Source: Chlamydia gallinacea 08-1274/3 (GTDB lineage: Bacteria > Chlamydiota > Chlamydiia > Chlamydiales > Chlamydiaceae). From it: a DNA stretch of 64,000 nucleotides. Shown piece by piece: positions 17,171 through 27,800 of this stretch. The notes under the pieces were generated by a model, which worked only from the letters and a program-made list of their open reading frames with translations, did no database searches and had not been told where the DNA came from. Position 1 is the first letter of the stretch. Each line of letters opens with the position of its first letter. The translations under genes were made by a program, and so were the position numbers. The DNA is taken from contig NZ_CP015840.1 of assembly GCF_000471025.2 (NCBI RefSeq), positions 186,001 to 250,000 on the forward strand, given 5' to 3'.

Positions 17171-18568
17171 AGCAATGATTGAAGGGCCTAGGGCAAATAA
17201 AAATAACCATCCTAAAGAAAATGTTGAGGAGGAAAAAAATGATTGGAGAGCTAGATATCCGACAACATTAGGAATATTTGAAATAAGTGTCAGCCCTCCA
17301 GCCGACATACATCCCGCAATCACAAGATAAAGAAAACAATCTGTGGCCACGGGTAGGTTATGAACAAGGTAATTGACTAAGGCATTATCTAAAAATATGG
17401 ATAAAACATAGGAAGTCATCATATAACCGAAATCTGGCATTCTATGCATGAGCTCTAGCACCCACCATTCTTGTAGCTCACCAAAAATCACTAATCCTGC
17501 ATAAAATAACCCGACGAAACAGGCTTTCCCGATACGCACGGGACGTTGATAAAAAATAGTAAATCTTTGAAATCCCAAATAAAATATGAGAATAGCCACC
17601 ATGAGTAAGGGGACAAAACGCGCGAGTATAACTGCGCCTATAAGAAGAATGTGTATACAAATAATCCATTTAGGTATGCACTCCTTCACATTAGAAAGAA
17701 CGTTAACTACTTTAGGAAATCTCGCGAATTCTTTTCTAAAAATTAAATAATACACAGTTGTAGAAATCAACATGGCAATAAGTGCTTTCCAACAAAAGTA
17801 TTTTAAAATAAAGCTATTGCCCCATTTGACTGAAGGGAGAATAATAAACAAGGCCCGAGAAGACAGTCCTGTTGTTAATCCTCCGAGAGAAATATTTGAA
17901 AATAGTAATCCCATAGTCGCGTAAGCAAAGCGTGTGGAAGGTGCAAATCTATAAAAACTTCTAGAAAGTAATGCAGTTGCTATAATCATTGCCCCCGTTT
18001 CTTTAAGAAGAACAGAAGATAGGGGAGCAGCTATCATAAGCGTCCACCACCAACATCGGGGTGATTGTTTCCCTATTTTTGCGATACTCGAAAAAATGCA
18101 TTCTGATAAATACACTATAGGCTGCGACTCTAAGAGAAGCAGCATAATAATAATAAACAAAGAAAATATGTAATTCCTACTATTAAAATAACTGATGGTC
18201 ATTTTGTAACCCTCAGTATAGAGAAACCATAAAAATAGAGGGACTGCCCATAAAATGAAGACAGTCTCCACCCGACTAAGCAAACGATAACATTCACTCA
18301 ACCACAAATATTTCTTCCACTTCTCAGGAAATATCATTTTTTTATGCTTACACACCCGAAAACATTGATAAAACCAAGGCGTGAGAAACGTGTGCACTAT
18401 TGAAAAGAAAAAAAGTACGGTAGCTCCAGTTCGTAATGATGAAGAATACTGAGGCAAAAGCATGCTATAACCTAAATGAATCCCATATGTATACCTAGCA
18501 ATAAAGATCGAGTAAAAAGAAAGATACAAAAATCTGTCCCAAAGCACTAGGTAAGACAAGATTTCCAC
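17111..18568 (-). CDS. Polytopic inner membrane protein, putative Na+/H+ antiporter-like
   Basis: A 485-residue very hydrophobic protein with roughly ten to twelve membrane spans, Gly-rich in the middle (SLGGLTTGLSSRA) and near the C-terminus (SAGGLTLISNIPN). The order of genes matches chlamydial CT805, a family that has been annotated as putative Na+/H+ antiporter (ArsB/NhaD-like superfamily); transport specificity is not shown by the sequence. Start is GTG at 18568; an ATG two bases upstream is in another frame and closes at once. The 3' 60 bases overlap the insulinase-like gene on the other strand. Confidence 0.75.
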   Translation of the reverse strand: MEILSYLVLWDRFLYLSFYSIFIARYTYGIHLGYSMLLPQYSSSLRTGATVLFFFSIVHTFLTPWFYQCFRVCKHKKMIFPEKWKKYLWLSECYRLLSRVETVFILWAVPLFLWFLYTEGYKMTISYFNSRNYIFSLFIIIMLLLLESQPIVYLSECIFSSIAKIGKQSPRCWWWTLMIAAPLSSVLLKETGAMIIATALLSRSFYRFAPSTRFAYATMGLLFSNISLGGLTTGLSSRALFIILPSVKWGNSFILKYFCWKALIAMLISTTVYYLIFRKEFARFPKVVNVLSNVKECIPKWIICIHILLIGAVILARFVPLLMVAILIFYLGFQRFTIFYQRPVRIGKACFVGLFYAGLVIFGELQEWWVLELMHRMPDFGYMMTSYVLSIFLDNALVNYLVHNLPVATDCFLYLVIAGCMSAGGLTLISNIPNVVGYLALQSFFSSSTFSLGWLFLFALGPSIIALMTFWILKDVPTFVYCFFR

Positions 18569-18643
18569 ATTCTGTATTTAGAAAAGAAATTGTAAAAAAA
18601 ATTTTATTTCTATTAAGTAAGAGAAGAAGATGGGAGTTACGTC

Positions 18644-18865
18644 ATGCCACACACAATTACACTACCTAAAGAACACGATACGGAAAAAGTACAAGAAAAA
18701 CTTCAAAAGATTACTCTAGCTTCTTCAGAAGTATTGAAAAGCAAGTGCGAAGCAAAAAATAAAAAACCCTATGAAGTTTTTCAAGCAGAAAGCACTCTCT
18801 CCGTAGAGGCAAATAAAATTGCTTCTATTGCGGAATATACTTTATTTTCTTGCTCTTACAAATAA
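18644..18865 (+). CDS. Small conserved chlamydial hypothetical protein
   Basis: A 73-residue hydrophilic protein with no signal peptide or membrane span. GGAG lies seven bases before the ATG, a good ribosome binding site, which supports translation. Its stop abuts the end of convergent ispE at 18866. Its location between the CT805-like gene and ispE corresponds to a small chlamydial gene (recalled as CT804.1). The sequence is Lys/Glu-rich (EKVQEKLQKITLASSEV) and likely helical. Function unknown. Confidence 0.7.
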   Translation: MPHTITLPKEHDTEKVQEKLQKITLASSEVLKSKCEAKNKKPYEVFQAESTLSVEANKIASIAEYTLFSCSYK

Positions 18866-19726
18866 TCATGCTTTCTTTAAATACCATCCATGAGTTTTAT
18901 AAATGGAATCAGCACGAATACCCTGACTCTCATGAATTAATTTATGGATAGCAGCGGCTACTTGAGGATTTGTTTCTATTTCTTTAGGGTAGCTTACAAA
19001 TAGAGTAGCTCCAGATCCAGACATACGCACATGATTCGGAAAAGGACTCCATATCCTTTCTAGCATGTGTTTTTTCTCCAATAAATCTACACGAAAGCGA
19101 AATACTGCTTTTTCTAAATCATTATCTTTACAATGTTTATAATCTGTGATTTGTGGTTTTCTTGTTACAAAATCTTTGGGATCCACGTAAGAAAAAGCTT
19201 CTTTTGTTAAGATACCTCGTTCTGAGAAATAAAGAACATATCGTTGGGGAGAACTCCCTTCCTCTTCCCAGTGGATAATCTCTTCACCACAACCTAAGCC
19301 TATGGAAGATCCTGAGGAGAAAAACAAGGGCACATCCATGCCTAAAGTCTTTGCCATTTCCTGTAAGGTAGAAAGGGGAAGCTGGGTTTGGAAATACTCA
19401 TTTAACGCATATAAGGCTGTAGCTGCATTGCTACTTCCTCCTCCTAAACCAGATCCTATGGGTATGCGCTTATATAGATTCCAAACAACTGGAAGGGAAA
19501 TCTTAGTGTGCTCACGAAATAGTCGAAGGCTTTTCCAAAGAATATTCTCAGGTGTGCTTAACTCTGGAATATTGCAAATAAGAACATCCTTTTCTCCCTC
19601 TTCCAAGAAAATCTCATCCCCAAAATCAATTGTTTGATATCGAGAAGTCATTTCATGCAAGCCATTCTTATACTTACCATGAAGTTTTAAAAAAAGATTT
19701 AGCTTAGCAGGAGAAAAATAATGCAT
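18866..19726 (-). CDS. ispE: 4-diphosphocytidyl-2-C-methyl-D-erythritol kinase
   Basis: A GHMP-superfamily kinase of 286 residues acting in the cytoplasmic MEP isoprenoid pathway, phosphorylating the 2-hydroxyl of CDP-methylerythritol. Seen: N-terminal SPAKLNLFLKL (substrate-binding Lys), the ATP-binding motif PIGSGLGGGSSNAA near residues 90-104, and the C-terminal RMSGSGATLF motif. It is the last gene downstream of the ribosomal protein operon rpsF-rpsR-rplI, 54 bases after rplI. Confidence 0.93.
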   Translation of the reverse strand: MHYFSPAKLNLFLKLHGKYKNGLHEMTSRYQTIDFGDEIFLEEGEKDVLICNIPELSTPENILWKSLRLFREHTKISLPVVWNLYKRIPIGSGLGGGSSNAATALYALNEYFQTQLPLSTLQEMAKTLGMDVPLFFSSGSSIGLGCGEEIIHWEEEGSSPQRYVLYFSERGILTKEAFSYVDPKDFVTRKPQITDYKHCKDNDLEKAVFRFRVDLLEKKHMLERIWSPFPNHVRMSGSGATLFVSYPKEIETNPQVAAAIHKLIHESQGIRADSIYKTHGWYLKKA

Positions 19727-19780
19727 ACGAAACTAAAAGGATGAGGGAAAATCATTTCCCTCTCTAAAGCTGCTCCTCAT

Positions 19781-20305
19781 CTATCTGGGAGTATCTTCTG
19801 TGGTTTGTTCTTCTGAAGAGGGGTGCTGATCATCAAGAACAGAAGCATAAAAGCTTTCCGAAGTTACCTCAACAACTAAAGTTGCAGAGACATCTTCTTT
19901 TAATTTTAAAGCCACATTTTTTTTCCCAAGATTTTTAATCGCATAGTGGGAGTGCGGAAAGTTTTTACGCGTAAGAATAATACCTTTTTCCGCCGCAGCT
20001 TGAATCATATCAGCAATAGTAACAGAGCCGTACATATTGTTATCTGGATCTACTCGAACTTGGAACTCAAGAACAATACTTTTTAAAGTCTCTGCTAATT
20101 TTTCCGATTCTTCCCTATCTGCAGCAGCGCGGCGCATACGTTCTTCTTTTAACTTTGCTTGTAGGCGCAAAGTTCCTGCTCCTGCAATAATGGCTTTTTT
20201 TTGTGGTATCAGATAGTTGCGGAAATATCCTGGACGTGCTGTGACAATATCACCACTACGGCCTAAACCATCAACATCCTCTAATAAAAGTAGTTGTTGT
20301 TTCAT
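19781..20305 (-). CDS. rplI: 50S ribosomal protein L9
   Basis: A 174-residue protein with the N-terminal L9 signature (QLLLLEDVDGLGRSGDIV, then RPGYFRNYLIP), a connecting helix, and a C-terminal domain that is slightly longer than in E. coli, ending in an acidic, Thr/Glu-rich tail. In operon with rpsF and rpsR. Confidence 0.95.
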   Translation of the reverse strand: MKQQLLLLEDVDGLGRSGDIVTARPGYFRNYLIPQKKAIIAGAGTLRLQAKLKEERMRRAAADREESEKLAETLKSIVLEFQVRVDPDNNMYGSVTIADMIQAAAEKGIILTRKNFPHSHYAIKNLGKKNVALKLKEDVSATLVVEVTSESFYASVLDDQHPSSEEQTTEDTPR

Positions 20306-20325
20306 TTTGCTCTTCTTCCTCTAAA

Positions 20326-20574
20326 TTAATCTTCTCCTACGAAAGGTAGTAACCCCATATGACGCGCTCTTTTTATTGCTAGAGTAAGCATACCTTGGAA
20401 GCGGGAAGAGACACCTGTAATTCTTCGTGGTAAAATCTTACCTCTTTCTGTAATAAACTTTTTTAAAGTTTCTGTATCTTTGTAATCAATGGTTTTCCAA
20501 CCTGCGGAAACAAAAGGACATTTTTTATTAAAGCGTTTCCTTCTGTGTTCATTATTATGAACAGGCTTACTCAT
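20326..20574 (-). CDS. rpsR: 30S ribosomal protein S18
   Basis: An 82-residue basic protein with the S18 core ([24 protein letters not shown] and [11 protein letters not shown]). Lies between rpsF and rplI on the same strand, the widespread order. Confidence 0.95.
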   Translation of the reverse strand: MSKPVHNNEHRRKRFNKKCPFVSAGWKTIDYKDTETLKKFITERGKILPRRITGVSSRFQGMLTLAIKRARHMGLLPFVGED

Positions 20575-20591
20575 ATTTTCTCCTTAATAAC

Positions 20592-20930
20592 TTATTCTGG
20601 TAATGATGCGAATTCCAAAACTTCTTGCACAGAATCTGCTTTCAGAGTCATAAATCTTAACAGATCTTCATTTAAATGATATTCCTTCCATAATTCTGCA
20701 ATTGCTTCGGGAATCACAGAAAAATAAATAAAATAATAATAACCCTCACGAGCTCCACGAATAGTATACGCCAATTTCTTGCGCCCTTGATCGTGAATTT
20801 TTAGAATTTCTCCACCATAATTAATAATACCGGAAGTTACTTTCTCTAGAGCCTTGCGCCTAGCTTCTTCACTAAGAGTAACGCTGAATACATAGGCCCC
20901 TTCGTAAAGTCGGGTTGCTTTTTCTTTCAT
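20592..20930 (-). CDS. rpsF: 30S ribosomal protein S6
   Basis: A 112-residue protein with the S6 ferredoxin-like fold pattern (YEGAYVFSVTLSEE, GRKKLAYTIRGAREGYYYF). First ribosomal gene of the rpsF-rpsR-rplI cluster, 19 bases downstream of pth. Confidence 0.95.
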   Translation of the reverse strand: MKEKATRLYEGAYVFSVTLSEEARRKALEKVTSGIINYGGEILKIHDQGRKKLAYTIRGAREGYYYFIYFSVIPEAIAELWKEYHLNEDLLRFMTLKADSVQEVLEFASLPE

Positions 20931-20949
20931 TAAAAACTCCTAAACATAG

Positions 20950-21516
20950 CTAGAGTAGTTTACTTTTCTGGGGATCCTCTTCCCCAGAACACCATTGAAC
21001 AAATAGCGTAGTGATCTCAGTTAAGAGAGATTGCACTCCTAATTGCTCCTCCATAGAAAACTGCCCGAGTACAAAGTCTGACAGCATATTTCCTTCTTTA
21101 GGACGTCCCACCCCCAAACGTAATTGCCAATAATGATTTGATCCAAGGTTTTGGGTGATGCTTTTAATCCCATTATGTCCTCCACTACCCGCATCTCGTC
21201 GTAAACGAATGCCACCAAAAGGTAGGTTTACATCATCGGCTAGGACAATAATGTGGTCCATTTCAATATTATAATATTCTTTAGTTGCTCGAACCGCTCG
21301 ACCACTTAAATTTACATAAGTCCTGGGTTTAATAAATATTATAGACCCATAAGAAGATTCTACTTGAGCAACATCAGAAAAAACATTTGGGGCTTCTCTA
21401 AATTGACTACCAGAAAACTCCTGAACTAATTTGTCTACACAAAGAAAACCCAGATTATGCCGGGTCCAAGCATACTGACGTCCAGGATTCCCTATGCCAA
21501 CAACGAGTCGCGTCAT
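20950..21516 (-). CDS. pth: Peptidyl-tRNA hydrolase
   Basis: A 188-residue enzyme that cleaves peptidyl-tRNA released from stalled ribosomes. The catalytic His is in RHNLGF near residue 20 after GIGNPGRQY; the second signature [10 protein letters not shown] is present around 110-120, with the intervening Asp in [10 protein letters not shown]. Three bases after rplY/ctc, a common pairing. Confidence 0.95.
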   Translation of the reverse strand: MTRLVVGIGNPGRQYAWTRHNLGFLCVDKLVQEFSGSQFREAPNVFSDVAQVESSYGSIIFIKPRTYVNLSGRAVRATKEYYNIEMDHIIVLADDVNLPFGGIRLRRDAGSGGHNGIKSITQNLGSNHYWQLRLGVGRPKEGNMLSDFVLGQFSMEEQLGVQSLLTEITTLFVQWCSGEEDPQKSKLL

Positions 21517-21519
21517 AAA

Positions 21520-22077
21520 CTATCTTCTAGATACTGTTACTACAACTTCCTTAAGAGAAGTAATAGGACGAATTCCCTGAGGAATCACGATATCAGACAA
21601 TTTCTTAGTCTGTGCTAATCCTAAAGAACGAACATCTAATTCTAAAAATGGAACAATATCCTTGGGCTTACATACAACACGTAAATAACGGATAACTTGC
21701 CTTAAAGATCCCCCTAATTTCACGCCAATACAATCCACCGTATTAATGCAGCGAATTGGAATATTTAATTTTACATCGCGTTCTTCTACAAGTTCTTCAA
21801 AATCTAAATGAATAACATCATACGTAGTCACTTGATATTGAATATCTTTAACTAGAGCCTTAATTATACGACCCTCATAAGATAAAGAAAAAATGGTAGA
21901 AGATAACGAACCACTCTCTAAACTAGATAAAAATTTCTTAAACACATGCGCATCAACAACAATATTGGCTAAACTTTTTCCTCCAGAATAAATAACAGCA
22001 GGAATACCGCCCTGTTGACGAATTTTTTTAAGAAAAGATTTTTTATCAGTCTCACGACTTGTAACTACAAGCTCCAT
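21520..22077 (-). CDS. rplY: 50S ribosomal protein L25, Ctc form
   Basis: A 185-residue protein of the TL5/Ctc type: an N-terminal L25 domain that binds 5S rRNA ([26 protein letters not shown]) and a C-terminal beta domain. First gene of the operon running through pth and the ribosomal proteins to ispE. A perfect 14-base palindrome lies about 85 bases upstream of the start. Confidence 0.92.
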   Translation of the reverse strand: MELVVTSRETDKKSFLKKIRQQGGIPAVIYSGGKSLANIVVDAHVFKKFLSSLESGSLSSTIFSLSYEGRIIKALVKDIQYQVTTYDVIHLDFEELVEERDVKLNIPIRCINTVDCIGVKLGGSLRQVIRYLRVVCKPKDIVPFLELDVRSLGLAQTKKLSDIVIPQGIRPITSLKEVVVTVSRR

Positions 22078-22161
22078 AATGTGCTTTCTCCCTAATCTTG
22101 AGCTAAAGAACCCTCGGCAAACCTACTCGGGAAGTTGTTTTTTCTAGGGACCGCTGACTGC

Positions 22162-22175
22162 CATGTCTAGACATG
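22162..22175. promoter_or_regulatory. Perfect 14-base palindrome upstream of the rplY/ctc operon
   Basis: CATGTCTAGACATG is fully self-complementary and lies between the tRNA-Gln gene and the rplY start, at the distance expected for a promoter region. It has the form of a site for a dimeric regulator. No known chlamydial operator consensus that I recall matches it, so the function is inference only. Confidence 0.3.
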
Positions 22176-22310
22176 CATCCAAACAGTTTTCGAGGCAAAA
22201 TTATAACTCTACCTAGGAAAAAGTCAATCTTTTCCCAAACAATACTACTTCTAGTAACCAAACTAAAAAGATGATGCTATAGTGAAATAAAAAAAGAAAT
22301 AACAGAAAAC

Positions 22311-22382
22311 TTGGGGTGAAAGGATTCGAACCTCCGATACACGGTACCAAAAACCGCTGCCTTACCGCTTGGCCACACCCCA
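22311..22382 (-). tRNA. tRNA-Gln (anticodon TTG)
   Basis: A 72-base cloverleaf read on the minus strand: acceptor stem TGGGGTG paired with CACCCCA, a D-arm with AAGCGGTAAGG, anticodon stem-loop with TTG in the loop TTTTGGT, and a T-arm containing GGTTCGAATCC. CCA is not encoded. The U1-A72 pair resembles other bacterial glutamine tRNAs. In organisms without GlnRS, as in Chlamydia, it is charged through Glu-tRNA-Gln amidation. Confidence 0.93.
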
Positions 22383-22552
22383 GCACTAAAACCTAAAGCT
22401 ATAGTTTAGCTAAACTCCTGTTTTTACAAATAGGAAAATTTAATTCTGCTATAATTTTCATACCAAACCATTTAAAATAGTACTTTTCACCTTGTGATTT
22501 TTATTCTTGGCCTGCTATGACGCAAATAATTCATTCATGAGGCAAGAAAATC

Positions 22553-23986
22553 ATGAGAATCTTACAGACTGCAGTAGAATTTGCCCCCCTTATCAAGTCA
22601 GGTGGCTTAGGAGATGCAGTGTACGGCCTATCCAAAGCATTGGCTGAAAATCATCATGTTGAAGTTGTTCTCCCTCTGTATCCCCAGCTCTGTTCTCTTC
22701 CCTCTACTCCACGCAACAATGAACAGACCTTCTCTTATGAATTCTTAGGAAGACAAACAGCAACAGCGCTCTCCTATTCTTATGAAAATATGCTTCTTAC
22801 ACTTCTTCGATTAGATTCTCAATTAGATCTATTCTCTACGTCAACAATCTACACAGACACGGAAACCGATGCCTTACGCTTTATGGCATTTTCTTCCGCT
22901 GTTTCTGCTTATTTGCACATTTCTGATAAAGTAGACATTGTTCATATGCATGACTGGCATTTAGGGCTTTTAGCAGGATTATTAAAAGATCCCGGCCACA
23001 AATACTATCCAAAAAGAATCTTTACTATCCATAATTTCAATTACCGAGGTTATTGCAGTTCACAAGTACTAGCCACCTCAAGAATTAGTAATTTTGGCCT
23101 AAGTAATTATCAATTATTTCGTGACCCTCACACTTCCGCTCTCCTTAAAGGCGCCTTATACTGTTCCGATTATGTGACCACAGTTTCTCCTACTTATGCC
23201 CGAGACATTCTGCAAGATTATTCTGACCATGAAATGTATGATGCCCTTGTTGCACGGAGTGACGTTTTTTGCGGAATCTTAAATGGAATTGATGAGAACC
23301 TATGGAATCCAGAAACCGATCCCTGCTTAGCTGCAAATTATAATGTAAAATTATTAGAAGAACCTGATGTCTTTTTCACAAAAAAGGAAGAAAATAAATC
23401 TGTTTTATATGAAAAATTAGGCTTGTCCCATGAGTATACCCCATTAATGTGCATTATTTCTCGGATTGTGGAACAGAAAGGTCCTGAATTTATGAAAGCA
23501 GCTATTCTCCATGCTATGGAGAATGCCTATTCTCTGGTCATCATTGGTCAATGCTATAATCAAGAATTACAAAGACAATTTACTCATTTACAAGATTCTT
23601 TAACTTATTCTCCTAATATACGCATTATCCTAGACTACAATGATTCTTTAGCTCGACTCGTTTATGGCGCAGCTGATATGATTTGTATCCCTTCACATTT
23701 TGAGCCTTGCGGACTTACACAACTGATTAGCATGCGTTATGGAACAGTGCCCTTAGTACGATCAACGGGTGGACTTGCCGATACAGTGCTTCCCCATATT
23801 CATGGCCTAACCTTTTCCCAGACAGAAAACTTCCGTGATTTTTATCGCATGCTCTCTCTAGCCGTCTCTATATATCGCCATGAACCCGATACTTGGTTTC
23901 ATATGATTGAAGAAGGTATGCAACGATCCTCTGGTTTAAACACCATGGCATCTCAGTATGAAAAAATTTATTTGTCTTTATTATAA
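22553..23986 (+). CDS. glgA: Glycogen synthase (ADP-glucose type, GT5)
   Basis: A 477-residue starch/glycogen synthase. The ADP-glucose-binding KxGGL motif is seen as KSGGLGD at residues 15-21; the C-terminal active-site region has EPCGLTQL and the STGGLADTV loop. It transfers glucose from ADP-glucose to alpha-1,4-glucan. In Chlamydia glycogen metabolism is tied to the inclusion lumen. Its last six bases overlap convergent pgsA. Confidence 0.95.
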   Translation: MRILQTAVEFAPLIKSGGLGDAVYGLSKALAENHHVEVVLPLYPQLCSLPSTPRNNEQTFSYEFLGRQTATALSYSYENMLLTLLRLDSQLDLFSTSTIYTDTETDALRFMAFSSAVSAYLHISDKVDIVHMHDWHLGLLAGLLKDPGHKYYPKRIFTIHNFNYRGYCSSQVLATSRISNFGLSNYQLFRDPHTSALLKGALYCSDYVTTVSPTYARDILQDYSDHEMYDALVARSDVFCGILNGIDENLWNPETDPCLAANYNVKLLEEPDVFFTKKEENKSVLYEKLGLSHEYTPLMCIISRIVEQKGPEFMKAAILHAMENAYSLVIIGQCYNQELQRQFTHLQDSLTYSPNIRIILDYNDSLARLVYGAADMICIPSHFEPCGLTQLISMRYGTVPLVRSTGGLADTVLPHIHGLTFSQTENFRDFYRMLSLAVSIYRHEPDTWFHMIEEGMQRSSGLNTMASQYEKIYLSLL

Positions 23987-24586
23987 ATTGTCGTCCGGTT
24001 TTCCCTTACTTCTTTGCAATAAATAATTTTTATTTACCCAAAAGTATTCTACTCCAGAATATACTGAGTAAATAGCAACTATGCAGCCAATGATGGAAGC
24101 AAAAACCTCCAAACCTCTATCAGAAAGCATTCCCAATGAATGAGGGATCATGGCTAAGAGAATCAAGGAAAAGCTAATTCCTTGCAAAATCGCTTTGATT
24201 TTCCCACTAACTCGGGCAGCAACAACAACACCACGAAACGCACATACAGTACGCAAAGTGCTAATCACAGAATCTCTAGCGAGAAAAACAAACACAAGAA
24301 TCAGAGGAAAATTTACTGGTGGTTGAGTAAATGTAAGATAAATGGAAATCCTATAAATACTATCTGCCATGGGATCAAGCAATTTCCCTAAATCAGTAAC
24401 TTGAGAAAACTTTCTAGCTATATAACCGTCAATAGCATCCGTTAGTTCAGAAAGGCCGAGTAAAGCTAACAATATACATGGAAGAACCACGGGAGTAATA
24501 CCTAGCCACTTCCCCTTCAAATAAAGTAGCATAAAAATTGGCGTTATAAATAGCCGGGAAAAAGTTAAATAGTTAGGTAGCCCCAT
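23981..24586 (-). CDS. pgsA: CDP-diacylglycerol-glycerol-3-phosphate 3-phosphatidyltransferase
   Basis: An integral membrane enzyme that makes phosphatidylglycerol phosphate. The CDP-alcohol phosphotransferase motif DGx2ARx8Gx3Dx3D is complete (DGYIARKF, then TDLGKLLDPMADS), with about five membrane spans. I start at the ATG at 24586 (MGLPNYLTFSRL), which fits family N-termini and has GAG a few bases upstream; the frame could extend to 24646. Convergent with glgA with a 6-base overlap. Confidence 0.9.
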   Translation of the reverse strand: MGLPNYLTFSRLFITPIFMLLYLKGKWLGITPVVLPCILLALLGLSELTDAIDGYIARKFSQVTDLGKLLDPMADSIYRISIYLTFTQPPVNFPLILVFVFLARDSVISTLRTVCAFRGVVVAARVSGKIKAILQGISFSLILLAMIPHSLGMLSDRGLEVFASIIGCIVAIYSVYSGVEYFWVNKNYLLQRSKGKPDDNL

Positions 24587-24844
24587 GATACACTCAGAAT
24601 AAAAACCAACGTAAACTAGAAATTCAACCCTATACTTCAAAAACAAATAAAAATAAGTAGGTGAAAATTAGTTCAAGTTTCAGGAGATTGTAATCAAAAA
24701 ACCATTTTTTTGAAGGAGTTTCTTTAATTTTCTCTCTTCGTATTGTCTGTTTTTATTTGTAATGGTAATCTTTCCTTTGTTTCTCAAGTGGCATGTTATT
24801 GCATTGAAACATTAGAATGCCTAAATTAGAATGGAGTCCTTACA

Positions 24845-27800
24845 ATGTCACATCCGCTCACTTTACAAGCAATGATTGCTAAAATTCTACAATTTTGGAG
24901 TGAACAAGGATGTGTGATCCATCAAGGGTATGATTTAGAGGTGGGAGCAGGAACATTTAATCCTGCGACATTCCTGCGTGCCTTGGGTCCAGAACCCTAT
25001 AAAACTGCTTACGTTGAGCCTTCTCGTCGTCCTCAAGATGGCCGTTATGGTATGCATCCCAATCGCCTACAAAACTACCATCAATTGCAAGTTCTTCTTA
25101 AGCCTGTTCCTGAAAATTTCCTCTCGTTGTATGAGCAATCGTTACAAATTATTGGTTTAAATTTAAAAAATCACGACATTCGTTTTGTTCATGATGATTG
25201 GGAAAACCCCACTATTGGTGCCTGGGGCTTAGGTTGGGAAGTTTGGTTAAATGGCATGGAAATTACCCAATTAACCTATTTTCAGGCTATAGGAAGCAAG
25301 CCTCTTGATATTATTAGTGGAGAAATTACTTACGGCATTGAAAGAATCGCGATGTATCTACAAGGCCAAAACTCGATCTTTCGTGTTCTTTGGAATGACG
25401 AATTAACCTATGGAGATATTATTCAGCCCTCTGAAAAAGTGTGGAGCGAATACAATTTTGATGTTGCAAACACACATATGTGGTTAAAACATTTTGAAGA
25501 TTTTGCTCAAGAAGTTGAATCTGCATTAGAACAAGGATTACCTGTCCCAGCCTATGATTTTGTTATTAAAGCATCCCATGCTTTTAATATTTTAGATGCA
25601 CGAGGCGTGATTTCTGTTACAGAACGTACACGTTATATTGCAAAAATCCGTCAATTAGCTCGTGCTGTTGCTGATGGGTATATTCATTGGCGTGCTTCTC
25701 TAAACTATCCTTTAATGCCTAACGTACCTACAGATTCTCTAGAAGTAGAAACTCCTTCTAGTTGTCTTCCTAAAATCGATACTCCCGAAGATTTTCTTTT
25801 AGAAATAGGCTCGGAAGAATTACCTGCTGCTTTTGTTCCCATTGGCATACAACAGCTAGAATCTTTATCTAAAAAACTTCTAGCAGATCATAACATACAT
25901 TACGAACGCTTAGAAGTATTTGGTTCTCCACGGCGCTTGGCTTTATGCATTTACAAACTTGAGCCTATAGTAATCCAGCCAGCTATAGAAAAGAAAGGCC
26001 CTCCCTTATCTTCATTATTTACAGAAGAAGATATAACACCACAGGGACAACAATTCTTTGCGTCTCACAATATACAGATAAATCACTATAATGAACTTTC
26101 CCAATATTCACAATTTACTGTTCGTCAAGTGAACTCTGTCCCCTACCTATTCATATCATATGCAGAGGAACATCAAGATACGGCAACTATTCTACAAAAT
26201 GAGTTACCTAAATTAATTCATTCTATGAAATTCCCTAAGAAAATGGTCTATGATAATAGTGGTGTAGAGTATGCTCGCCCTATTCGTTGGCTAGTTTCTT
26301 TATACGGAACACAAATTCTACCCTTTACTTTTGGCAAAGTCACAGCCTCTAATATCTCTTACGGCCATCGACAATTAGATCCTAGAGAAATTCCTATTCC
26401 TTCTTGTCAATACTATAGAGATACCCTACGTAATGCTTGCGTAATTGTTTCTCATCAAGAACGTAAAGAAATTATTTCCCAGGGACTGCAACTTCATAGC
26501 TCAGAAAATATTTTCCCCATTGCTAATCCTCGTTTACTTGAAGAAACTGTTTTTTTAACAGAGCATCCATTTATTACTTGTGCCGAATTTCAGCCTAAGT
26601 TCTGTGCTTTACCCAAAGAACTACTAATTGCTGAAATGGTCAATCATCAAAAATACTTTCCCACACAAAATGCCTATGGAGAGATCACAAATAAATTTAT
26701 TTTGGTATGTGATAATAGTCCCAATGACACGATTATTCAAGGTAATGAAAAAGCCCTCACTCCTCGCCTTACAGATGGTGATTTTTTATTTTCTCAAGAC
26801 CTAAAAACACCTTTAGCAAGTTTTGTTGATAAATTAAAAACAGTAACATATTTTGATGCTCTTGGTTCTCTTTACGATAAAATCGAAAGATTACAAGCTC
26901 ATAAGGAAGTCCTCTACCCTCTTTTACCTCTATCTTCCCAAGAAGACATCACTACAGCTATTACATATTGCAAAGCAGATTTAGTTTCTTCTGTTGTTAA
27001 TGAATTTGCTGAGCTCCAAGGAATCATGGGATCCTACTATGCAAAACATGCTGGATTATCTACAGCAGTGGCAGTAGCTATTAGAGAACACTTAAGTCAC
27101 ATTACTGATGGCCAAACTATATCAACTACAGGGATTCTTTTAAGTTTAATTGATCGTTTGGATAACTTACTTTCCTGCTTTATTTTAAATCTTCGGCCAA
27201 CATCTTCTCATGATCCCTATGCTTTACGCCGACAATCTCTAGAAATTCTTAATTTATTACATGCTGCGAATGCTTCTTTGAATTTGGAAACTCTACTAAA
27301 TCAACTCGCACAACATTTTCCCAACACAATTCAACAACATTCTTGGGATAAGTCTGAGGTAGTTTACGAAATCCTTGTATTTATTTGGGGACGATTAAAA
27401 ACATTTTTATTTTCTTTAAATTTCAGCAAAGACATTATTTCTACAGTTCTTTCGAGTATTGCACCGAAAAATCCTGTAGAAATCATCCGATCGGCAAACC
27501 TTCTTCACGAAATGAAAAATACTCAAAGTGCTGTCCTGAGGAAAATCACTACAACATATAATCGTCTTAAAAAAATGCTAGCTTCCTTGAAATTTTCTAT
27601 TACTACGCCTCAAGAAATACAGCCAAATACCCAAGAAGCACATTTACAAATGGCTCTAAGTAATTTTGAAAACAACACAAATACACGCACATTAAAAAAA
27701 GAGTATTTCTTTGCTCTAGGTGAACTTACGGATAGTATTAATACATTTTTAAATGAAGTTCATATCACTAGTGGAAATGAAGAATTAAAAAATATACGCA

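Noticed and set aside
19302..19637. 111-codon open frame antisense to ispE
   Set aside because: Fully inside a well-supported essential gene; no domain or ribosome binding site.
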